19,405 bases of DNA from Archaeoglobaceae archaeon (GTDB lineage Archaea; Halobacteriota; Archaeoglobi; Archaeoglobales; Archaeoglobaceae): positions 1-19,405 of the forward strand of contig JANXDV010000015.1 of the NCBI GenBank assembly GCA_025058955.1. Reading direction: 5' to 3'. The notes under the pieces are model-generated. The model was given only the letters and a program-made list of their open reading frames with translations. It was not told where the DNA came from and searched no databases. The position numbers and the translations under genes were made by a program. Shown here one piece after another: positions 14,344 through 19,405 of this stretch (position 1 is its first letter; each line of letters opens with the position of its first letter).

Positions 14344-15608
14344 ATGAAATCGAGCAAAGTTTTAAACTTCTTTTCCTTTCTTTCTTTTTCTTCAACATTT
14401 TGTGCCTTGGAGAACTTAATCTCCTCTTTTGGAGCTGTTAAAGTTCCTTCAACATCTTTAAAAGCCTTTTTTTGATCTTTTATCCCATAGTATTCTCTTA
14501 CAAGTTCAACTGCGGATTTTAGGCTTGACTCGTCATCTTCTTTCAAAATTTCGAGTAATTTAAGCTCAAGATCTGTGAAAAACTCTTTCTCGGGCTTTGC
14601 TTCTGGAATTTCTCCAAAATCTTTCCTTCTAAAGCTAATTTCCGCATATTTGATCCTCTTTGTGGCTAAATCACTTAACCTCTTTTGATCTACGTTCTCA
14701 TTACACGAAAGCTTTATGATCCCTATTCCCTCCCCCTTAACGTGTGCAAGAGCTTCAAGGAGCTTTTTTTCCAATCTTTCTCTTCCATCATCTTCGACAA
14801 AAATGTTGTATAGATCTCTCGTTTCCACAGCGATAAATCTTGGCTTAAAGTCTTCTACCAGATAAAATCCCTTCTTTTCTCCCTCTCTGATCTCGAGCTT
14901 ATCTCTGTAGATTATGAAATGCGAAGCTTCTCTTGCATCATATCTCTCTATGGAGCCAGGATAAGCTAAGAATGCATCGCGAATCTTTAAGTCTCTGCGA
15001 AGGTGAATATGCCCCATTGCGTAATATTTGGCAGGTGGCAGTTGATCGATCGTGAGATCCCAGGCTATTTGCATATCAAAGTCTATCGCCTCTTTCACCG
15101 TCTGGTGTAAAACGAGGATCGAATTTTCGCCACCTTTCAGATAGGGTAAAATCTTTTCAACCTGCCACTTCGTTCTATGTCTATCCCCGATGATTTCAAG
15201 ATCCTTGAACACACCTTTCACCATGTAAAGATTTTCTACACGTTCACTTGTGACTAAATCACCTTCAACTCTCTCCTTTCTTAATCCAAGAACATTAAGA
15301 AGTTCAAGACTCTCCAGCAGATGATATGCGGACATCTCTCGGATACTCTTATCGTGATTGCCTTCAACTGCAAAAACTGGAATATCATGAGATTTGAAGA
15401 TCTTGAGAACTTCAATCGCATCGTTAAGTGTTTTTGGACTTGGAACACTTCTATGAAACAGATCTCCAGCTATTACAACGAAATCAATTCCTTCCATTAC
15501 TGCAAGCTCCGCAGATCTCCTGAATGCTGAAGCAAAATCTTCCGCTCTCCAATTCTGGTTATATTGTTCGTATCCCAAATGTAGATCCGCAAAGTGGGCA
15601 AATCTCAT
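14340..15608 (-). CDS. mre11: Mre11 nuclease
   Basis: A 422-residue calcineurin-like phosphoesterase that makes the Mn-dependent exo/endonuclease of the Mre11-Rad50 complex. All the metal-site motifs are present: DLHLG (D8, H10), AGDLFH (D49), GNHD (N84, H85, the latter also the catalytic His), LHQT (H168) and GHIHLR (H200, H202). A capping domain follows, and the C-terminus (after about residue 330) is charged and helical with a Lys-rich end, as expected for the Rad50-binding region. It overlaps herA by ATGA upstream and rad50 by ATGA downstream. The only ribosome-site-like sequence is a weak GAGGATC before the start, so it probably relies on coupling. Confidence 0.96.
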   Translation of the reverse strand: MRFAHFADLHLGYEQYNQNWRAEDFASAFRRSAELAVMEGIDFVVIAGDLFHRSVPSPKTLNDAIEVLKIFKSHDIPVFAVEGNHDKSIREMSAYHLLESLELLNVLGLRKERVEGDLVTSERVENLYMVKGVFKDLEIIGDRHRTKWQVEKILPYLKGGENSILVLHQTVKEAIDFDMQIAWDLTIDQLPPAKYYAMGHIHLRRDLKIRDAFLAYPGSIERYDAREASHFIIYRDKLEIREGEKKGFYLVEDFKPRFIAVETRDLYNIFVEDDGRERLEKKLLEALAHVKGEGIGIIKLSCNENVDQKRLSDLATKRIKYAEISFRRKDFGEIPEAKPEKEFFTDLELKLLEILKEDDESSLKSAVELVREYYGIKDQKKAFKDVEGTLTAPKEEIKFSKAQNVEEKERKEKKFKTLLDFI

Positions 15609-17176
15609 AGAAGATCCTCAAGTCTTTCAGAGCCTTTTAAAGCGGATCTCCACTCAGAGACTATATCCACATCTCTACCTCCATATTGTCCTTGGAATTT
15701 TCTGATCTTCACAGCTGCAGGTATTTTGATCGCAGGTCCCACGATTACAGCTTCGCCAACTCCAAGCGAGGCAATGTCAGAGAGAAGATCTTCGCTGATC
15801 TGCTCGCTTGCCTGCTGGATATATCTCTGGTCGTTCGGTTCCACTATTCTCAGCACGATCTTCGTGTTGCATTGGCTAAGAATATCCTCGCTGATCTTCT
15901 TAGGTCTTTGCGAAACAATTCCAATTCCAATTCCAAATTTTCTCCCCTCTCTTGCTATTCTACTCATCCAAAGCGACACGTCTCCCTTTCCAGCAAATAT
16001 ATGAGCTTCTTCGAAGATCGTGAGAAGTGGCTTTTTAACAATTGGGCATGCATTTTCCCAATATTCACGATTTTTGTTCCGAAGATAATTTATTCTCCCA
16101 ATGAGGATGTTTCTGAGCAGATAAGCAACTACAACCCTCATCTGCTCCTCGTCAAAACCACTTAGATTAACTATGTTCATATACCCTGGCTTTAGATTTG
16201 CAAGCATGTCTCTCTGAGTTAGAAGATCTTCATATCTTCGCATGAATGTTGCAACGTATTCCTTAACTCTATAAAGGGGATTAAGATCTTCTCGCGAGAT
16301 CCTTGCGGTTCTAACAACCCCTGTAGAGTCGACGTATTCAATTTCTCCCTGCATACCAATCCATTCTTCAGCGATCTCTAAAACTCTCCGCATAAACTCC
16401 GCTCCACTTAGTCTCTCTTTTTTTACAGTTGTGAAAATTCTTTCTAAGTGCATTCTTTGAACCGAAGCATCCCTTTCGATGCCAACGAGAGAGCAAAACT
16501 CCCATGGCTCAAGTCTCTCAGGACGAATACCAGCAGGAATTACATTCTTTCCAGATTCTTTTCCATCTTCAAAAACGAAGTTAACGTATTCCCCATGTGG
16601 ATCTACAAGGATCAAACTCCCACCAAACTTTCTAACGATCTCATTTGCGATCAAGCAAACAGCATTAGATTTACCACCACCTGTGACGGAAAGGATTGCA
16701 AAGTGCCTTAGAATTAATTGGTTCAAATCTAAAGAGACTTTGATATTTTCTCTTGCAACTAAATTTCCCAGTTCGATTCCGGCAGAATTTTTGAAGATTT
16801 TATGCAAAATTTCTTCGTTAGCAAGCTTAACAGCGGAATTCGATTTTATTGGAATTCTGTTTGGTATGATCTCTCTATCCTCGATCACTCCCAAGGTTTT
16901 TGCATTGGCTATTATAACTTCATTCCTTTCGAGCAATTTTTTTGACATATTTATGTTTTTTATTGCATAATCAAATCCAATTGCCTCTTCAAGTAATCTG
17001 TTGAAGTTTGTGACATTTCTAACTATTCCGAGAACTTCTTTTCCATCTCTATTCTCCGCTACAACATATTCTCCAAACTTCGGAACTTTTACGGGATTAA
17101 CGGCAAATCTAAATTCGGTAATTGAACTTTCTCCAAGCACAAAGCCAATAGGATCCACAGAGATAGTTATCTTCAA
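15605..17176 (-). CDS. herA: HerA bipolar DNA translocase/helicase
   Basis: A 523-residue FtsK/HerA-type ATPase. Residues 1-100 form the HAS-barrel domain (opening GFVLGESSITEFRFAV). Walker A is VTGGGKSNAV at about 164-173, followed by the HerA phrase LILVDPHGEYV at 188-198. Walker B is in LLTIFEEAHIF (about 383-393), and a sensor/arginine-finger region around IAREGRKFGIGIGIVSQRP follows. HerA hexamers move along DNA and recruit NurA to make single-stranded tails at breaks processed by Mre11-Rad50. The start is TTG, overlapping the upstream TGA stop as TTGA; no ATG or GTG start exists nearby in frame. GGGKS replaces the commoner GSGKS, an acceptable P-loop variant. Confidence 0.95.
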   Translation of the reverse strand: MKITISVDPIGFVLGESSITEFRFAVNPVKVPKFGEYVVAENRDGKEVLGIVRNVTNFNRLLEEAIGFDYAIKNINMSKKLLERNEVIIANAKTLGVIEDREIIPNRIPIKSNSAVKLANEEILHKIFKNSAGIELGNLVARENIKVSLDLNQLILRHFAILSVTGGGKSNAVCLIANEIVRKFGGSLILVDPHGEYVNFVFEDGKESGKNVIPAGIRPERLEPWEFCSLVGIERDASVQRMHLERIFTTVKKERLSGAEFMRRVLEIAEEWIGMQGEIEYVDSTGVVRTARISREDLNPLYRVKEYVATFMRRYEDLLTQRDMLANLKPGYMNIVNLSGFDEEQMRVVVAYLLRNILIGRINYLRNKNREYWENACPIVKKPLLTIFEEAHIFAGKGDVSLWMSRIAREGRKFGIGIGIVSQRPKKISEDILSQCNTKIVLRIVEPNDQRYIQQASEQISEDLLSDIASLGVGEAVIVGPAIKIPAAVKIRKFQGQYGGRDVDIVSEWRSALKGSERLEDLL

Positions 17177-17814
17177 GAAATAAATCTTTCGTTGTCAAAT
17201 TTTTTCGCCAAAAGGAAAATACTTTTTCCACTTTGAAGTGTAGACGATACGAAGCTCTCCTCAATTCCAGTTTCTTCCGAGATCCTCTTCGGATCTGTGA
17301 TCTTGCTCAATGCAGAGTAATTCAGCACAAATTCTCGCAAACCCTCTTCATCGAGCCATGAGCCTGAGTAAAGTGGATTAAAGTCAAGCATAAAATCAAG
17401 CAGTTCTTCTTGGCTTAGTTCCTCTAATTTAACTTCAAATAGGGAAGAATCTTTTAAAAATAAGAACATTGCATTTCTCAGGCTTTTTGCATTGTATTTT
17501 TTATCTCTTGGCGAATACTTTGACACGATCTCATCGATCTCCTGCTCACTTAACTGAAAAGGTTTCTCACCTTCAACAGAGTTGATCAGCTCATGCGTCT
17601 CTTTATCTAAAGGCGAGATCCTCTTTTTTTCACCATGAAATTGAATTAGTAAAGAATTTCCTTTTCTTTTCATGTCTTTTTTCTTAAAGTTCATGATCTC
17701 CATAGAAGTTGCTAAGGTGGAAAGAATAAGCCTGATAAGAGCATGTTCAAATGGATTTTTTCTTGATAAAACTAAGTGATGCTGGAGATCAAATTCGAGC
17801 CTGAGCATTTTCAT
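17173..17814 (-). CDS. Uncharacterised first gene of the HerA-Mre11-Rad50-NurA operon
   Basis: A 213-residue soluble protein that I do not recognise. The N-terminal half mixes strands and helices, with a basic stretch at about 43-66 (NFKKKDMKRKGNSLLIQFHG then EKKR). The middle is acidic and helical. The C-terminus (about 172-205, KRISEETGIEESFVSSTLQS) looks like a helix-turn-helix, which suggests DNA binding. It is the promoter-proximal gene of the repair operon and overlaps herA by 4 nt. That makes it a candidate operon regulator or a DNA-binding repair partner; neither is shown. The ATG at 17814 may be preceded by a leaderless promoter; a second Met two codons in is an alternative start. 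Confidence 0.7.
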   Translation of the reverse strand: MKMLRLEFDLQHHLVLSRKNPFEHALIRLILSTLATSMEIMNFKKKDMKRKGNSLLIQFHGEKKRISPLDKETHELINSVEGEKPFQLSEQEIDEIVSKYSPRDKKYNAKSLRNAMFLFLKDSSLFEVKLEELSQEELLDFMLDFNPLYSGSWLDEEGLREFVLNYSALSKITDPKRISEETGIEESFVSSTLQSGKSIFLLAKKFDNERFIS

Positions 17815-17830
17815 GCAAAATTATCCGCAT

Positions 17831-17843
17831 TTAGGAATTTAAC
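17831..17843 (-). promoter_or_regulatory. Weak TATA-like element for the repair operon
   Basis: On the minus strand this reads GTTAAATTCCTAA, centred about 23-25 nt before the ATG at 17814. It is a poor match to the TATA consensus, but its position is right for a leaderless mRNA. There is no Shine-Dalgarno site in front of this ATG. Confidence 0.35.
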
Positions 17844-17871
17844 AATTGCTCAATACATGATGATTAGCCAA

Positions 17872-17891
17872 AATGCTTATATCCAAGCATT
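17872..17891 (+). promoter_or_regulatory. Pilin-operon promoter with inverted repeat over the TATA box
   Basis: AATGCTT and AAGCATT form a 7-bp perfect inverted repeat around ATATCC. The TATA element CTTATATCC lies within it, about 25 nt before the ATG at 17904. A protein bound to this repeat would block TBP, so it is a candidate operator. The 89-bp stretch between the divergent repair and pilin operons holds only these promoter elements. Confidence 0.55.
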
Positions 17892-17903
17892 GACATAATA
17901 AAA

Positions 17904-18539
17904 ATGATGGAAAGAAAGATGAAAAAAATGGAGGGGGGAAAACTTGCTCTGGATCTGCTCATAGGTTTGTCGATCTTCCTATTCACCTTTATCTTCGTAG
18001 CAAACTTCCTTCCAGGAGTTTTTGCAGATGTTAGAAATGAAATAAATCTCGCTCATCAGGCTTATAGAGTTTCCGCTTTACTCGTCGAGGATCCAGGATT
18101 TAACAGCTCTTGGGCGGATGATGTAAACTTGATGAACTGTAACAGCGTTGAATTTCGTCCTGGGTTGATGTTAATGCCCATGGATCCAGCTTCTGGGAAG
18201 TATAGGAAAGAATACAACCATTTAAATCTGAACAAAATTCGAAAATTCGCAGAATTACTTAGCAATGAAAATTGTAGAAACAGTATTAGAAAAACCCTTG
18301 GGCTCGATCTAACAGATCTTGGGAGTCCTGTTTCTTACAAATTCAACGTCTCTCTAAGGAATTTGGAGGGGGTTCCAATAACTTTTGGCGGGCTTACACT
18401 TTTAAACCACGGAGATCGAGGAATGGGAATGCAAGTTCTAAAATTCGAAAGAATAGTTTATCTTGACACAATTGTTGACAACTGCAATTTAATCGCAAAT
18501 CGATGTATTGCAAAGCTGGAGGTGGCGGTATGGATCTGA
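17904..18539 (+). CDS. Pilin-like protein with class III signal peptide (first of four)
   Basis: A 211-residue protein with a basic leader (MMERKMKKMEGG) and then the hydrophobic helix KLALDLLIGLSIFLFTFIFV. This is the layout cleaved after Gly by archaeal prepilin peptidase, with Asp at about +5. The rest is an extracellular domain with four cysteines, two of them in DNCNLIANRC near the C-terminus, which could pair. Such proteins assemble as major or minor subunits of type IV-pilus-like structures. It starts a tight cluster of similar genes with its own leaderless-type promoter. ATG at 17904 or 17907 are both possible. The exact pilus type and substrate are unknown. Confidence 0.75.
   Translation: MMERKMKKMEGGKLALDLLIGLSIFLFTFIFVANFLPGVFADVRNEINLAHQAYRVSALLVEDPGFNSSWADDVNLMNCNSVEFRPGLMLMPMDPASGKYRKEYNHLNLNKIRKFAELLSNENCRNSIRKTLGLDLTDLGSPVSYKFNVSLRNLEGVPITFGGLTLLNHGDRGMGMQVLKFERIVYLDTIVDNCNLIANRCIAKLEVAVWI
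18518..18525 (+). promoter_or_regulatory. Ribosome-binding site that decides the second pilin-like start
   Basis: GGAGGTGG, 4-5 nt before the ATG at 18530, sets that start over any in-frame codon further upstream. It lies inside the end of the first pilin-like gene. Confidence 0.7.
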
Positions 18540-19030
18540 GAGGGCAGACATTTACACTTGAAGGCGTTGCAGCGTCGCTCTTGCTTTTGATCGCAACATA
18601 CACAATATTTCAGAGCACAGTAGTTATGTCTCCTTCATGGAGTGAGTTCGAGAATGTTCAATTGAAACAGCTTGGCTACGATACTTTAAGAATTCTTGAC
18701 AATCCTAAAGGTGGAAATACGTCCTTAAGAGGAATGGTTGAGAACTCTACGTTCATAGGTTATAATATTCTTATCCCGCCACAAGAATTTTCAAGCAACT
18801 TGAGCATGATCTTAGAGAAAATAAGGACAATGGGTAAATTAGAAGTTTTGTGCGTTAACACAAGCGGTAATACTATTGAGGTCTTAAACATCGAAGGTTT
18901 CAACAAAACACCGACACCAAATGCGGTCAGAAACAGCAGATTTGTTGTTATTGAGAGAGTTGGCACAGATCCAAATAGCCCATGTCCGAATGCTAAGGTA
19001 GTGGAGGTGAGGTTAACTTTATGGCGATGA
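18530..19030 (+). CDS. Pilin-like protein, second of cluster
   Basis: A 166-residue protein whose N-terminus, MDLRGQTFTLEGVAASLLLL, is a short leader ending in Arg-Gly followed by a hydrophobic helix with an early Glu. This is a class III signal sequence. The phrase GQ-FTLEG-A is one I associate with haloarchaeal pilin-like proteins encoded in similar clusters. The outer domain has two cysteines (VLCVNTSG and NSPCPNA) and several possible N-glycosylation sequons (NTS, NST, NLS). It overlaps the first pilin-like gene by 10 nt and the next gene by 10 nt, so the cluster is translationally coupled. Probably a minor pilin of the same pilus. Confidence 0.75.
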   Translation: MDLRGQTFTLEGVAASLLLLIATYTIFQSTVVMSPSWSEFENVQLKQLGYDTLRILDNPKGGNTSLRGMVENSTFIGYNILIPPQEFSSNLSMILEKIRTMGKLEVLCVNTSGNTIEVLNIEGFNKTPTPNAVRNSRFVVIERVGTDPNSPCPNAKVVEVRLTLWR

Positions 19031-19320
19031 ATGAAAAAGGGCAGATGATCTTGCTCTTCTCAGCGGGAGTGGTTGTGATTATCTTGTCGCTTTCATATCT
19101 CTACGCCCAGAACATAATTGCCGGAATAGAAAGTTCGAGGACTATGCTCGCTTTCCCAAAGGAGGAGATAAGAAATTTGGTTGAGATCCAGACTGATGAC
19201 CAGTTAGTTATAGACCAAATCGAAATTTTGTGTGCAAAGAATGGTTGGGTTTGTCGTGTGAGTATCGATAAGGTTGAATTTAAGAATGTGGAGGTGGATT
19301 ACTGTGAAGGAAATTGTTAA
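19021..19320 (+). CDS. Small pilin-like protein, third of cluster
   Basis: A 99-residue protein beginning MAMNEKGQMILLFSAGVVVI: a Lys-Gly leader end, then one hydrophobic helix, then a short extracellular domain with four cysteines in two pairs (ILCAKNGWVC and DYCEGNC). GGAGGTGA at 19003-19010 lies 10 nt before the ATG at 19021. A Met two codons on is the alternative. The Cys pattern suggests two disulfides in a very small domain. It is likely a minor pilin or pseudopilin. It overlaps the next gene by 17 nt. Confidence 0.7.
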   Translation: MAMNEKGQMILLFSAGVVVIILSLSYLYAQNIIAGIESSRTMLAFPKEEIRNLVEIQTDDQLVIDQIEILCAKNGWVCRVSIDKVEFKNVEVDYCEGNC

Positions 19321-19405
19321 TGAAAAGGGAGCTTCTCTACTCGTTGAATATTTGATACTAATGGGAATTCTGAGCGTTTTTGTAGTATTGATGAGTTTGC
19401 AAATT
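19304..19405 (+). CDS. Pilin-like protein, fourth of cluster, 3' end outside window
   Basis: A GTG start at 19304 preceded by GGAGGTGG (19290-19297, 6 nt away) opens a frame that stays open to the window edge, giving 34 residues. It begins with a leader ending NEKG, then ASLLVEYLILMGILSVFVVL, which has Glu at +6 and a hydrophobic helix. This is again a class III signal peptide. The gene overlaps the previous one by 17 nt. Too little is visible to say more than that it continues the pilin-like cluster. Confidence 0.65.
   Translation, partial: MKEIVNEKGASLLVEYLILMGILSVFVVLMSLQI

Noticed and set aside
15594..16165. Overlapping plus-strand frames opposite herA
   Set aside because: They are antisense to the well-supported HerA coding sequence, lack promoter or ribosome site, and show no family pattern.
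17857..17910. ATGATGA followed by ATGATGG, a possible C/D box guide RNA
   Set aside because: No D box (CTGA) lies at the right spacing and the segment is already explained by the pilin-operon promoter.
1..19405. CRISPR arrays, insertion sequences, tRNA or rRNA genes
   Set aside because: I saw no spaced direct repeats, transposase motifs, terminal inverted repeats or conserved RNA-gene sequences anywhere in the window.

Overview
The window reads as a chromosomal segment from a hyperthermophilic or thermophilic euryarchaeon, most likely of the Archaeoglobales (Archaeoglobus, Ferroglobus or Geoglobus type). The reasons are an archaellum motor operon in the gene order arlG-arlF-arlH-arlI-arlJ, a HerA-Mre11-Rad50-NurA repair operon, class III (type IV pilin-like) signal peptides, archaeal TATA boxes about 25 nt upstream of apparently leaderless starts, and GGAGGTG Shine-Dalgarno sites inside operons. 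Base use is AT-rich, and every gene looks native, with no insertion sequence, tRNA, rRNA or CRISPR visible.

Layout. (1) 1-6219, plus strand: the distal part of an archaellum operon. It holds the C-terminal end of ArlG, then ArlF (stator pair), ArlH (KaiC-like), ArlI (motor ATPase) and ArlJ (membrane platform). Two further genes are translationally coupled to arlJ: a single-TM, Lys/Glu-rich coiled-coil protein that resembles crenarchaeal ArlX in architecture, and a protein with a GAF-like region and a histidine-kinase-type dimerisation helix in which the phosphoacceptor His is replaced by Asp and no kinase domain follows. No arlC/D/E genes are seen among these genes. (2) 6209-6367, minus strand: a 52-residue two-helix membrane protein, divergent from the next gene. 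(3) 6506-8332, plus: an anchored or secreted beta-propeller protein with a strong leaderless promoter. (4) 8373-10107, plus: a half-size EamA transporter coupled to a SelD/PurM-superfamily protein (COG2144-like). (5) 17814-10096, minus: an unknown protein with a possible C-terminal helix-turn-helix, then HerA, Mre11, Rad50, NurA and an unknown all-helical protein. The first five are joined by 4- to 14-nt (or slightly longer) overlaps. (6) 17904-19405, plus: four consecutive pilin-like genes, the last cut by the window end.

How they fit together. Region 1 builds and drives the archaellum. The two extra genes at its end are the best candidates for something undescribed: a scaffold ring plus a phosphorylation-dead sensory partner for the motor. 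Region 5 is the archaeal double-strand-break end-resection module (Mre11-Rad50 with the HerA-NurA helicase-nuclease), with two uncharacterised genes at its edges that may be accessory repair factors. Region 6 is a second type IV-pilus-like surface structure, whose promoter carries an inverted repeat across the TATA box. Functions are assigned from motifs and context read by eye; no database search was run.
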